Source: Acidobacteriota bacterium (GTDB lineage Bacteria; Acidobacteriota; Terriglobia; Terriglobales; Acidobacteriaceae). From it: 34,375 nt of DNA. Each line of letters opens with the position of its first letter. Position 1 is the first letter of the stretch. Shown here piece after piece: positions 8,009 through 17,154 of the stretch. The DNA lies in NCBI GenBank assembly GCA_021792135.1, contig JAJYVF010000041.1, positions 1-34,375 of the forward strand, in the 5' to 3' direction. The notes under the pieces are model-generated. The model was not told where the DNA came from, ran no database searches, and was given only the letters and a program-made list of their open reading frames with translations. The position numbers were made by a program, and so were the translations under genes.

Positions 8009-8245
8009 TCCGATCCGGCCTCTTCCAGGCTCCCCGTGAGTTGCCTGCCTGTCAGGCTGGGCTCTTCTGCCCGAAAATCCATCGCCCGCCGGTCCCGTCT
8101 TCCCTGACGGCTAGGTTCAGCATCCCGTGCTGGTTCTTCGTCGGTCCCAGGCAGTATCATGGCGTGGACCGCGGAAACCTCCAGCGCAATCACCGCGTCA
8201 ATGCCCGCACTCAGGACGAAGCACCCACCTTCAGGAAAAGCAAAG

Positions 8246-9277
8246 ATGCAGTATCTTCTGAACAAACTGGAACTGATTCGCACCGCCTCCGAGCGAAACA
8301 CCTTTATCCTTGCCGACGCCCGGGACGCCGACATGGCCTGGGGCATTCCCAGCTTCGGAGTCAGCAGCGCCGCGGACGCCGGCAATGCGCCCGCTCGTTC
8401 CTGGTGCACCGTTCCCATGTTCCTCGACCAGATTCGCCAGGTGGTCCACCAGGGCCTGATCGACATCCTGCTCGCCTCCGTGTCGTCGATGGAGGTCCTC
8501 GCGCACCGCGAGCGCCTCTTTGAAGGTACCCACATCACCCCTGCTGTCCGCATCAACGACGCCAGCGATATCTGGTTCCTGCGCGGCGCGCGCTACTGTG
8601 ATTCTCCTTCCCGGCCCTTCGCGAGTGCCTGGATCGAGGAAGCCCAGTTCGGGAGTCTGACCGCTCCTCGCGACCAGCCGCCGGTCGTGAATCTCGGCCT
8701 CTACTCCATGACCTTCAACAACGACCTCGAAGCCGACTGGCGCTCGCTCACCGCCTTCCGCGAATTTCGCGCCGATGCCGAGCGACGCGGCTTCCGCTAC
8801 TTTCTTGAGGTCTTTGCCCCGAATGTCCGCGACTGCGGCCTCACCCCGTCGGAAATCCCCGACTTTGTCCACGATTCGATCGTCCGCGCCCTCGCTGGAA
8901 TCCCATCGAGCGGCCGCCCGCTCTTCCTCAAGATTCCCTACTTCGGCCCCGGTCCGCTCGAGGAGCTCGTCGCCTACGATCCGTCTCTGGTCGTCGGCGT
9001 CATGGGCGGCAAGAGCGGCACCACCCACGATGCCTTCCGCCTGCTGGCGGAGGCCCGCAAATACGGAGCCCGTCTCGCCCTCTTCGGACGCAAAATCAAG
9101 AATGCCGAGGACCCGCTGGCCTTTATCCGCATGCTTCGCGCCCTGGCGGACGGGGAAATCGGCCCCGAAGAAGCCGTCCGCTGTTACCACGGCGAACTGC
9201 AGTCCGCCGGACGAAAATCAAAACTCCCCCTCGAAGAAGACATGCAGTTAACCTCCTCCGAGCTGATCCATGCATGA
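8246..9277 (+). CDS. TIM-barrel protein, aldolase-like (DhnA/DeoC-LacD superfamily style), unknown substrate
   Basis: 343 residues starting at the ATG at 8246 with AGGAAAAG upstream. The sequence alternates strands and helices as a (beta/alpha)8 barrel: NTFILADARDADMAWG, DILLASVSSMEVL, PPVVNLGLYSM, FRYFLEVFAP, PLFLKIPYFGPG with a Lys ending a strand, LVVGVMGGKSGTTHDAF and ARLALFGRKIKNAEDP. The KIPYFGPGP lysine and the GGKSG loop resemble class I aldolases of the DhnA type, where a lysine forms a Schiff base and a late glycine loop binds phosphate. No pathway partner lies beside it; the gene is 70-97 bases upstream of an ABC exporter on the same strand. I would not assign a reaction. Confidence 0.65.
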   Translation: MQYLLNKLELIRTASERNTFILADARDADMAWGIPSFGVSSAADAGNAPARSWCTVPMFLDQIRQVVHQGLIDILLASVSSMEVLAHRERLFEGTHITPAVRINDASDIWFLRGARYCDSPSRPFASAWIEEAQFGSLTAPRDQPPVVNLGLYSMTFNNDLEADWRSLTAFREFRADAERRGFRYFLEVFAPNVRDCGLTPSEIPDFVHDSIVRALAGIPSSGRPLFLKIPYFGPGPLEELVAYDPSLVVGVMGGKSGTTHDAFRLLAEARKYGARLALFGRKIKNAEDPLAFIRMLRALADGEIGPEEAVRCYHGELQSAGRKSKLPLEEDMQLTSSELIHA

Positions 9278-9374
9278 GCCTTCGCTCTTCTTCACCCGGA
9301 TCCGGCGGCGCCGCACGCATGTATCTCCGCGCCGCTGATCCTGGTTCATGCTGCGCGAGGCTCGTTCTTCTCGT

Positions 9375-10313
9375 ATGCCGACCATCTCCGCTAACCCGGC
9401 GCCGCTCTCCGTTGAGGAGATCCGCAAATCCTTCGGCACAGTTGCGGCCGTCAATGGCATCTCGCTCGAGATCCCGACCGGCGCCTGCTTCGGCCTTCTC
9501 GGCCCCAACGGCGCCGGAAAGTCCACCGTCATCCGCAGCATCATGGGCCGCGTCCGTCCCGACTCCGGCGCCATCCATATCTTCGGGCACGCCGTCGGTT
9601 CCACTGCGGCTCGCGCCGAGATCGGCTGGGTCCCGCAGGAGCTTGCCCTTTACCCTCTCCTCACCTGCCGCGAGAACCTCCGGGCCTTTGGCCGCTGCCA
9701 GGGCCTGCGCGGAGATGTGCTCGACGAAGCCATCGCCTGGTGCCTCGACTGGGCCGCGCTCGAAGACCGCGCCCGCTCCACCGTCCGCTCGCTCTCGGGA
9801 GGCATGAAGCGCCGCCTCAACATGGCCTGCGGCCTCATCCATCGTCCTCGCCTCGTTCTGCTCGATGAGCCCACCGTCGGCGTCGATCCTCAGTCTCGCA
9901 ACCGCATCTTCGAAATGGTCGAAGCCCTGCGCGCCCGCGGCACCACTATCATCTACACCACCCATTACATGGAAGAGGCTGAGCGCCTCTGCGACACCAT
10001 CGCCATCATCGACCACGGTCGCATCATCGCCCTTGGCTCCAAAGAAACCCTTGTCGCCAGGGCCTTCGGAACCCGCAGCTCTGTCATCATGCACTTCGCC
10101 GCGCAGCACGACGGCCTCGCCGCGTGGGCTGCCGCCCACAATGCCAGCGCGCAGGACTCAGCAATTCTCTGCACCGTCGAGAAGCCCTCCGAGATCGCCG
10201 TTCTCCTCGAATCAGCCGCGCGCGACGGCCTCGACATCGCCGATGTCAGCCTCCGCCGGCCCAACCTCGAATCCGTATTCCTGCACCTCACCGGAAAAGA
10301 ACTCCGTTCATGA
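9375..10313 (+). CDS. ABC transporter ATP-binding protein (drug/polyketide exporter type)
   Basis: 312 residues. All ABC ATPase motifs are present: Walker A GPNGAGKST, a Q-loop in WVPQELALYP, the signature LSGGMKRR, Walker B LVLLDEPTVGVD and the switch His in YTTHYMEEAE. The TTHYMEEAE block and the C-terminal extension after the ATPase core mark the CcmA/DrrA/NatA group that exports drugs, lipids or polysaccharides. The ATG at 9375 is preferred; one at 9348 is possible, and neither has a good ribosome binding site. Its TGA overlaps the ATG of the permease gene (ATGA), so the two are co-translated as one exporter. Confidence 0.92.
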   Translation: MPTISANPAPLSVEEIRKSFGTVAAVNGISLEIPTGACFGLLGPNGAGKSTVIRSIMGRVRPDSGAIHIFGHAVGSTAARAEIGWVPQELALYPLLTCRENLRAFGRCQGLRGDVLDEAIAWCLDWAALEDRARSTVRSLSGGMKRRLNMACGLIHRPRLVLLDEPTVGVDPQSRNRIFEMVEALRARGTTIIYTTHYMEEAERLCDTIAIIDHGRIIALGSKETLVARAFGTRSSVIMHFAAQHDGLAAWAAAHNASAQDSAILCTVEKPSEIAVLLESAARDGLDIADVSLRRPNLESVFLHLTGKELRS

Positions 10314-11614
10314 CGGCGCGCCTGATTGCGACCATCATCCGCAACGGATTCCTTGCCCTGCGCCGCGACCGCGTCGCCTTCCTGCTGGCCTTCATCCTGC
10401 CCGTCGCCTTCTTCACCATCTTCGGATTCGTTTTCGGCGGCATGCGCGGCTCCTCCACACCGCGCGTCACCGTCCTCCTCGTCGATGAGGACCACTCCGA
10501 CGCTTCCCGCGCTCTGGTCCGTGGCCTGCTGCGCGAGCCGTCCCTCGACGTCCGCACTCATCCCCAGTCCACGAAAGAGAATCCGGCCCCAGCCGCCTAC
10601 ACCTCCGCCTCCGCCGAAGCAGCCGTCCGCGGCGGAAACGCGCCCGCCGCTCTCGTCATCTCCTCCGGCTTTGGCGCACATCCATTCGCCTTCGGCCCCC
10701 AGGCCGGGAGAGCCCAATTTCAGATCCTCTATGACAGCTCCGATCCTGTTGCTGCCCAGGTCGTTTCCGGCATGCTGCAGAAAACCGTCATGATCGCGCT
10801 GCCCGCCACCATGGCTTCCGCCGGCTGGAAGTATTTCGACCAGTACATCGGCGTCCTCACGCCCGAACAGCGCCAGCGCATCCAGTCCAGTCTCTCCTAT
10901 CTCCGCGACCTCCAGAGCCAGGAGCAGCCGCAGTCCGCCGCAGCGAATAACAGCCTCGCCCGGGGCCTCGTCTCCATCGAAATGCACGATGTCGTCGGCG
11001 AAAAGAAGCGCAGCCCGATGATCTCCTACTACGCAGCCGCCGTCGGCGTCATGTTTCTCCTGTTCACCGCCAGCGCAGCCGCCGGCAGCCTGCTCGACGA
11101 GGCCGAATCGGGAGCCCTCGACCGCCTGCTCTCCGCCCGCGTCACCATGACCACCCTGCTCGCCGGCAAACTGCTCTACACCGCGCTGCTCGCCTTCCTC
11201 CAGCTCGTCATCATGTTTCTCTGGGCCGCGGCGGTCTTTCATCTCGACTTTTTCGACCACATCCCCGGATTCATCGTGATGACCGCGGCCACCTCCCTGG
11301 CCGTCGCCGCCTTCGGCATCCTGCTGGCCAGCGTCACCCACACCCGCGCCCAACTCGCCGCTTTCTCCACCCTCATCATCCTCACCATGTCGGCTATCGG
11401 AGGCAGCATGTTCCCCCGCTTCCTCATGCCCGACGCCATGAAGAAAGCCGGCCTCTTCACCTTCAACTCCTGGGCTATCGACGGCTATACCAGAGTCTTC
11501 TGGCGCGACGAGCCCATCGGCCATCTCACAGGCCCGGTCGCCGTCCTGGTCGCCTCCGGCCTTGCGCTCTTTCTTCTCGCCCGCTGGTTTGCCCGCCGCT
11601 GGGAATACAACTGA
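10310..11614 (+). CDS. ABC-2 type transporter permease
   Basis: 434 residues. One N-terminal helix (FLLAFILPVAFFTIFGFVF, about 24-42) is followed by an extracytoplasmic domain of roughly 220 residues and five or so C-terminal helices from MISYYAAAVGVMFLLF onward. This is the YhgE/Pip or ABC-2 (NatB-like) layout. The conserved block DEAESGALDRLLSARVT lies between the first two C-terminal helices. The start overlaps the ATPase stop as ATGA. The pair lacks a periplasmic adaptor gene here. Substrate unknown. Confidence 0.9.
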   Translation: MTARLIATIIRNGFLALRRDRVAFLLAFILPVAFFTIFGFVFGGMRGSSTPRVTVLLVDEDHSDASRALVRGLLREPSLDVRTHPQSTKENPAPAAYTSASAEAAVRGGNAPAALVISSGFGAHPFAFGPQAGRAQFQILYDSSDPVAAQVVSGMLQKTVMIALPATMASAGWKYFDQYIGVLTPEQRQRIQSSLSYLRDLQSQEQPQSAAANNSLARGLVSIEMHDVVGEKKRSPMISYYAAAVGVMFLLFTASAAAGSLLDEAESGALDRLLSARVTMTTLLAGKLLYTALLAFLQLVIMFLWAAAVFHLDFFDHIPGFIVMTAATSLAVAAFGILLASVTHTRAQLAAFSTLIILTMSAIGGSMFPRFLMPDAMKKAGLFTFNSWAIDGYTRVFWRDEPIGHLTGPVAVLVASGLALFLLARWFARRWEYN

Positions 11615-11763
11615 ACATCCCCCGAAAGAGCAGCCTCCGCCGGCAAGCGGGCTGCCCAGCCAGCCGCCGCGGTAAGCCACGCAGGAGTTCCGGCTCTCCC
11701 GGTTGACCCGCGCCCATTTCCCCTCGTACCCTGAAGCTATCCCCCGCCATATAAGGAGCCCTT

Positions 11764-12324
11764 ATGCTGATCACGCTGCTCGATCTGGAACGCGAGCCTG
11801 TCCGTTTCGACCTCAGCATCCCACCGGGCGCCATTGACTACGGTGGCGAAGCCACCCAGATCGGCGATCTCCACGTCGAGGGCCAGGCCGAACTCCTCCG
11901 CGAGCATCGCGGACCCCGCGAAGTTATCCCCGACATCCGCGCCCGCTCCAAATGGAGCGGCGTTTTCGAAGTTCCCTGTGCCCGCTGCCTCGAACCCGTC
12001 CGCAATCCCCTCGGCGGCGAATTCGATCTCATTTTCCGCCCACTCGGCGTCGATGCCGGCCCCGCCGAACGCGCCCTGGGCGCGCCTGAAACCGAAATCG
12101 GTTATTATCAGGAAGAAGGTCTGGTGCTCGAAGACGTCCTGCGGGAGCAGGTGCTTCTCTCCCTCCCCGCGCGTACCCTTTGCCGCCAGGACTGTAAAGG
12201 ACTCTGCCCACGCTGCGGCCTTAATCTGAACACCGAATCCTGCACCTGCGACGCGCCTTCGGCCGATCCGCGGTGGTCGGCGCTCTCAGACCTGCGCAGC
12301 CGGCTCGGTCCGGGAAATCATTAA
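11764..12324 (+). CDS. yceD: YceD/DUF177 family protein
   Basis: 186 residues with the DUF177 hallmarks: a beta-rich N-terminal part, VPCARCLEPVRNPLGGEF in the middle, and a C-terminal cysteine cluster in LCRQDCKGLCPRCGLNLN followed by CTC. AAGGAG stands just before the ATG. The family is almost always encoded directly upstream of rpmF, as here, and has been linked to 23S rRNA or ribosome assembly. The spacing to rpmF is 72 bases. Confidence 0.92.
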   Translation: MLITLLDLEREPVRFDLSIPPGAIDYGGEATQIGDLHVEGQAELLREHRGPREVIPDIRARSKWSGVFEVPCARCLEPVRNPLGGEFDLIFRPLGVDAGPAERALGAPETEIGYYQEEGLVLEDVLREQVLLSLPARTLCRQDCKGLCPRCGLNLNTESCTCDAPSADPRWSALSDLRSRLGPGNH

Positions 12325-12396
12325 GGTTCTTGCCCGGAACCCGCCCCGCCCGCAAGCTGCGGCGCGGCCGCCTCCGGGAGCGAAAGGAATTTCAAA

Positions 12397-12582
12397 ATGC
12401 CCAACCCAAAGCGGCGTCACTCCAAACGGCGCACGTCCATCCGTCGTGCCCACGACGCCATCTCGGCCGCCTCCCTCTCCGAATGCCCCAATTGTCACGA
12501 GCGTAAGTTGCCGCATCATGCCTGTCCCAAATGCGGCACCTATAAGGGACGCGAAGTTCTGGAAGTGAAGGAAGCCAGCTAG
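12397..12582 (+). CDS. rpmF: 50S ribosomal protein L32
   Basis: A 61-residue protein starting [14 protein letters not shown], the usual L32 N-terminus, with four zinc-type cysteines as CPNC and CPKC ([20 protein letters not shown]). AAAGGA precedes the ATG. It lies between yceD and plsX, the conserved order that joins ribosome and phospholipid synthesis in one transcript. Confidence 0.98.
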   Translation: MPNPKRRHSKRRTSIRRAHDAISAASLSECPNCHERKLPHHACPKCGTYKGREVLEVKEAS

Positions 12583-12593
12583 TTCCTCACCCG

Positions 12594-13640
12594 ATGCTCA
12601 CCGACATCGCTCTCGACGCCATGGGCTCGGACAAAGCTCCTGAACCCGAAATCCGGGGCGCGATTCTTGCCTGCCGTACGCTTCGGGTTCGTGTGCACTT
12701 GGTGGGGTCGGAGCCCACCCTCCGCCAGCACCTCTCCCACGCGCTCGACGGCGCCCGTCTGCCCATCGACATCGTCCATGCCGAAGAGTTCATCACCATG
12801 GACGAAAAGGCTGCCCACGCGGTCCGCACCAAGCGCAACAGCTCCATGCGCGTCGGGCTGAAGCTGGTCAAGGAGAAGCGCGCCGCCGGCTTCTTCACCG
12901 CCGGCAACACCGGCGCCGGCATGGCCACCGCAAAAATGGTCCTCGGGGCGCTCCCCGGCGTCGACCGTCCCGCTCTGGCCATCGTCGTCCCCACCCTCTC
13001 CGGCTCGCCCTCCATCCTTCTCGATGTCGGCGCCAACGTCGACTGCAAGCCCCAGAACCTCGAGCAGTTCGCCGTCATGGGCGAACTCTATGCCCGCAAC
13101 GTTCTCCGCATTCCCCGCCCCCGCGTCGGCATCCTGTCAGTCGGCGAAGAAGAGGGCAAGGGAAACGACCTCACCCGCGAAGCCACGGCCCTGCTCAAAA
13201 AGCTGTCCATCGATTTCGTGGGCAACGTCGAAGGCCGCGACATCTACAACGGTAACTGCGACGTCATCGTCTGCGACGGATTCGTTGGCAACGTCGCCCT
13301 CAAAACCTCCGAAGGCCTCAGTCGCCTGGTGCGCGAGATGCTCAAGCGCTCCCTCACCCAGACCGTCACCGCCCAGGTAGGAGCCCTGCTCTCCCGCCGC
13401 GCCTTCAACGCCTTCCGCAGCCGCCTTGATCCCAGCGAATACGGCGGAGCCCCGCTGTTAGGCGTCCGCGGAGTCTGCATCATCGGCCACGGCTCCTCGA
13501 ACGAGCGCGCCATCATGAACGGCATAAGAGTAGCCGCCGAATTCGCCCAGGCCGGCATCAACGAGCGCCTCGAAAGAGAATTCACCCGCCGCCCCCTCGA
13601 CCCCCCCTCCGGCTCCGAACTCCACCTCCCCGTCCAATAG
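12594..13640 (+). CDS. plsX: Phosphate acyltransferase PlsX
   Basis: 348 residues of full PlsX length. It begins with [12 protein letters not shown], continues with [15 protein letters not shown] and [12 protein letters not shown], and has [15 protein letters not shown] and [15 protein letters not shown], all diagnostic. The enzyme makes acyl-phosphate from acyl-ACP for the PlsY/PlsC phospholipid pathway at the membrane. It starts 11 bases after rpmF. In many bacteria fabH or other fab genes follow directly; here the next gene is the foreign-looking phosphoesterase/NTPase gene, and acpP-fabF lie 10 kb further on. Confidence 0.97.
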   Translation: MLTDIALDAMGSDKAPEPEIRGAILACRTLRVRVHLVGSEPTLRQHLSHALDGARLPIDIVHAEEFITMDEKAAHAVRTKRNSSMRVGLKLVKEKRAAGFFTAGNTGAGMATAKMVLGALPGVDRPALAIVVPTLSGSPSILLDVGANVDCKPQNLEQFAVMGELYARNVLRIPRPRVGILSVGEEEGKGNDLTREATALLKKLSIDFVGNVEGRDIYNGNCDVIVCDGFVGNVALKTSEGLSRLVREMLKRSLTQTVTAQVGALLSRRAFNAFRSRLDPSEYGGAPLLGVRGVCIIGHGSSNERAIMNGIRVAAEFAQAGINERLEREFTRRPLDPPSGSELHLPVQ

Positions 13641-13789
13641 GACTGCGCGTCCAGCGAGCCGCGCTCCGCGCCAATCCTTCTCTATGCAGACACTTCAACT
13701 TCAGTCCCGCCATTGCTATTTAGCAGAACCATAGAAAACACTGGGAATTTAACCATCGCGGATGTATGTTGCCCTATCAGGGGAGACTA
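13641..13789. other. Upstream region of the phosphoesterase/NTPase gene
   Basis: Base composition falls from GC-rich to mixed within this stretch (from about 13680), suggesting that the left junction of the inserted DNA lies between the plsX stop and 13740. I see no convincing paired -35/-10 boxes and no direct repeat matching the far side. Confidence 0.35.
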
Positions 13790-16700
13790 ATGATCGCGAT
13801 ACTCCAAATCGGAGATATTCATACCAGCGAAAAGAAGGCCAACCCGGCCTTGGCCAACGCCGGATTGGTAGTTGCTGCTATAAAGACGCTCGCGGCGTCA
13901 TGCTCCGAGCTATACCTCGTCCTCACCGGGGATATTGCTTACGCAGGAAAGCAAAAAGAATACGAGATCGCGACCACATTCATCGGGGAGTTGGAAGAGG
14001 GTCTCCGAAATCTGGGCAACCCGGGCTTGGTCGGGACAGTTGTCATCCCCGGCAATCACGACTGTGACTTCGATATAGCCGGCGACCTTCGAGACGCTGC
14101 GATGGCAAGCGTCGGAGCGGCAATTGAGGCGCTGGCTGTCCACGGGAACACCGCGGCCGAATTGGTACGTCCTCAGACGGAATATTTCAATTTTCAAGCC
14201 CTAATAGATCCACGCCTAGAAAACACAAGCCGCCTCTATTGGCAAAGATCCTTTTCTGCCGCAAAATCCAAGGTCCTTTTCCGCGCCCTGAATACAGCAT
14301 GGGTCTCCCGGAGACACGAAGTCCCGGGTCAGCTATTCTTCCCGCCTCAAGCTATCCTTCCCATCGAAGGCGACACCGATCTTGTAGTTACTCTCATGCA
14401 CCACCCATTTGCTTGGATAGAGCCAAACAACGCCCGTCTCCTTCGAAGGGAAATCGAAACCTCGTCCGACATCATCCTCACCGGCCACGAACACAAGGGA
14501 GACAGCTACGGAAAAATACTGTCTGACGGCGCGCAAACCAATTACGTCGAAGGCGCGGCATTCTACGATCCTCAAAGTTCGGAGAATGGGTTCAATCTGA
14601 TCATCTTGGATCCGCCGAACAGCACGTACCAAGTAAATCATTTCTTGTGGAAAGGGTCGCTCTACGAGGCCCAGCCACCCACGAGCAGAATCTTCACGCG
14701 GAACCAAAATCTCCTTGAGCATCAATTCTTGAACAACCCAGAGTTCCGGCAAGAACTCGACGACATTGGCACACCGTTTACCCACACTGAAAAGACCGAG
14801 CTAAAGCTATCTGATCTGTTCGTTTACCCTGACCTCAGGGCGATCGAGAACAGCCCATCTGCGCGCACCCCTCAAATCGTGCGCGGGCATAAAGTTCTCC
14901 AATTTGTCGTAGACAACCCAAAGCTCCGGATATCGGGACCAACGAAATCGGGACGGACCTCCTTGGCCAAAGTTCTCTATAAAGATCTGCTTGAACAGAA
15001 GAAAATTGTACCGGTCTTGATAAGTGGTTCCGATTTTAAGGGAACCACATACGAATCAGTGGTAGGCGTGATCACAAGGAACTTCAAGCGACAATATAGC
15101 GATAAGCTGTATTCAAGGTTTTCGCAGCTACTTAATAACGACCGCATTTGCATAATCGACGATTGGCAGCAATTTTCGCTTAACTTTGCTGCGAAGGAAG
15201 CGGTACTCAGCGCTCTCCTGAAATACGGTAGTCGTGTGTTGGTTTTTGCTGACGCAGCGGCAAGCATTTACGAATTGGGCCAACTTGCAAAGAATGATGA
15301 CCTCGCCGATTTCGCATTTTGTGAAATGAAGGAATTAGGATATGTCCTGCGGGGACGCCTTGTTTCAAACTGGATTTCACTCGGAAAGGAGTTCCAGCTC
15401 GATGAGTTGGAGCTCACTGAAAGGAGCAACGCGGCCGAACATGTGCTCGATACCCTAATCAGTACCGGAATCGTACCCTCATATCCATTCTTTGTCTTGT
15501 CAGTGCTGCAAGCGAGAGATTCCGCGGGCAGCACGACTAATTATGGATCATTCGGGCACATCTATGAACAGTTGCTTACGACGCGTCTTGGCCACTTCGG
15601 ACAGAAACGGGTAGGCGCCAAGCTGACATTTCTCTCCCGCATCGCATTCGCGATGCACCAAGCGAGAACCCCGTTCATTCGCGAGTCCGAACTACACGAA
15701 GCGGCAGATCTATATTCAAGAGAATATGCGTTGTCCGAGAGGGTCAGCCAATGGATCGAGCAGTTCGTCGAAGCGAAGATACTCCAGATAGAACAAGGCG
15801 AAGTCAAGTTTATCTACAAGTATGCTTACTATTTCTTGCTTGCCCTGTACTTTCAGGAGGGAATCTCCAATGCATACGAAGCGGAAGATCTGAAGCGGCA
15901 GTTAATAGAAATGGTGGATGGCGCTTATGATGACGACAAAACCCAGACATTGATTTTCTATTTATATCTGTCGAAAGACCGGCAATTGATAGAGCAAATT
16001 CTTGCAAAAGCGAGGGGCGTCCTAGCGGAGACGGCTCCCATTGATCTCACGCGCGACTTGGCGTTTTCTAATTCTCTGTGTTCGCGGCATCCCACATTGA
16101 TCGCCCCCGGAACAAACCACAGCGCAAACCGCCTAGCCCGTGACACGCAGAAGGACGAGGTGGCTGAAGTTTCAAGGGAGCCAAACAAGCCAAATGGGAG
16201 CCACCAAATAGCCGTCGCTACGGGGTTTCAATTGTTGGACATTATGGGACAGGTCGTAAGGAACTTTCCCCTTGAACTCAGAGCCGACCAGAAAAGAGAG
16301 CTTGTGTATGAGACCTGCGCCCTTGGACTGCGCATGATGAAGGACTTCATGCTGTCCATGGAAAATGGTTACGAAGACGTATCGCGAGCGTTACGCGATT
16401 TTTTGGAACGCAATCCCGTATTCACCAGCAAGAGCCCAGACGACGTTGCATACGCCTCAAACATGTTCCTCGTTAACTTCATAGAGGGGATGCTGATCGG
16501 AATGATCAAAAAGATATCCTTCTGCATCGGGCTCCGTGAACTTGCTGAGACCTATCGCCAAATCGAGGCAGACACCTCCTACAACGATGTCTCAATGCGC
16601 ATAATTGACCTCGCGATTACTTTGGAGCATTTTGCCAAAATACCTGCCAGCGAAGTAGAGCGGCTGCGTGCGGTGGTGGAATCGAACATTACAGCCTATA

Positions 16701-16846
16701 CAATACTCCGCACACTTGTTAGCGAATTCCTATCCCTATTTCCCTGCGATTACAAGCTGCGCCAACGTATGGAGAGCCTGCTTAAGTTTGAGCCGAATGA
16801 TCCCCGACTGCTACTCGATAAAAAGGTGCGTTCGTTGACCAGCTAG
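13790..16846 (+). CDS. Calcineurin-like phosphoesterase fused to STAND-like P-loop NTPase; candidate defence protein
   Basis: A 1018-residue protein starting at the ATG at 13790 (GGGGAG five bases upstream). Residues 1-285 are a complete metallophosphoesterase: GDIH (Asp9, His11), TGDIAYAG (Asp48), GNHD (88-91), MHHP (His204/205) and GHEH (His233, His235). From about 365 an NTPase follows, with the P-loop GPTKSGRTS at 383-391 (Arg389 in place of the usual Lys) and Walker B RICIIDDW (Asp457-Asp458). FIYKYAYYFLLALYFQ near 674-689 resembles the segment that closes the winged-helix part of NACHT/STAND ATPases. The rest (about 700-1018) is helical, with a hydrophilic linker near 780-808 and no clear membrane helix. 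Codons are more AT-rich than all neighbours (one sampled 60-base line is 40% GC against 63% in plsX), which suggests transfer. A nucleotide-cleaving effector controlled by a STAND sensor is inference. Confidence 0.8.
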   Translation: MIAILQIGDIHTSEKKANPALANAGLVVAAIKTLAASCSELYLVLTGDIAYAGKQKEYEIATTFIGELEEGLRNLGNPGLVGTVVIPGNHDCDFDIAGDLRDAAMASVGAAIEALAVHGNTAAELVRPQTEYFNFQALIDPRLENTSRLYWQRSFSAAKSKVLFRALNTAWVSRRHEVPGQLFFPPQAILPIEGDTDLVVTLMHHPFAWIEPNNARLLRREIETSSDIILTGHEHKGDSYGKILSDGAQTNYVEGAAFYDPQSSENGFNLIILDPPNSTYQVNHFLWKGSLYEAQPPTSRIFTRNQNLLEHQFLNNPEFRQELDDIGTPFTHTEKTELKLSDLFVYPDLRAIENSPSARTPQIVRGHKVLQFVVDNPKLRISGPTKSGRTSLAKVLYKDLLEQKKIVPVLISGSDFKGTTYESVVGVITRNFKRQYSDKLYSRFSQLLNNDRICIIDDWQQFSLNFAAKEAVLSALLKYGSRVLVFADAAASIYELGQLAKNDDLADFAFCEMKELGYVLRGRLVSNWISLGKEFQLDELELTERSNAAEHVLDTLISTGIVPSYPFFVLSVLQARDSAGSTTNYGSFGHIYEQLLTTRLGHFGQKRVGAKLTFLSRIAFAMHQARTPFIRESELHEAADLYSREYALSERVSQWIEQFVEAKILQIEQGEVKFIYKYAYYFLLALYFQEGISNAYEAEDLKRQLIEMVDGAYDDDKTQTLIFYLYLSKDRQLIEQILAKARGVLAETAPIDLTRDLAFSNSLCSRHPTLIAPGTNHSANRLARDTQKDEVAEVSREPNKPNGSHQIAVATGFQLLDIMGQVVRNFPLELRADQKRELVYETCALGLRMMKDFMLSMENGYEDVSRALRDFLERNPVFTSKSPDDVAYASNMFLVNFIEGMLIGMIKKISFCIGLRELAETYRQIEADTSYNDVSMRIIDLAITLEHFAKIPASEVERLRAVVESNITAYTILRTLVSEFLSLFPCDYKLRQRMESLLKFEPNDPRLLLDKKVRSLTS

Positions 16847-17013
16847 ACCATCACCGGCCGGATCACCCGCTTCGGCGTTTTTCCTGTCAACCCCCAACCC
16901 TCCGCACCAAAGTAACTCCTGCTGATTCCACGCCACTTACCCGCCAGTCCACGCAAAGATATTTGGCCGACTAATTCTCCCGGTTTGGTATTCTAAATAT
17001 AGAAAGGAAAACG

Positions 17014-17042
17014 AAAAAACCGCCCGGCGAGGGCGGTTTTTT
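17014..17042. terminator. Strong bidirectional intrinsic terminator
   Basis: AAAAAACCGCCC and GGGCGGTTTTTT form a perfect 12-bp stem around the 5-base loop GGCGA, with an A-tract and a T-tract on either side, so it can work in both directions. It lies 168 bases after the phosphoesterase/NTPase gene and insulates the sigma-factor operon from it. Confidence 0.9.
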
Positions 17043-17154
17043 CATGCCCCATGATCGGTAAGCCGCCCCGCAGGACCACGCCAGCGCCGCACCCGCTCCG
17101 CCCGGGGAAGACCTCTCGCTCCTTGCCCCTGGCCAGCGCGAGCCATGCATACCC

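Noticed and set aside
9965-11680. 571-residue minus-strand open frame
   Set aside because: It is antisense to the ABC ATPase and permease, with Gly/Glu/Asp-rich composition typical of the complement of GC-rich genes.
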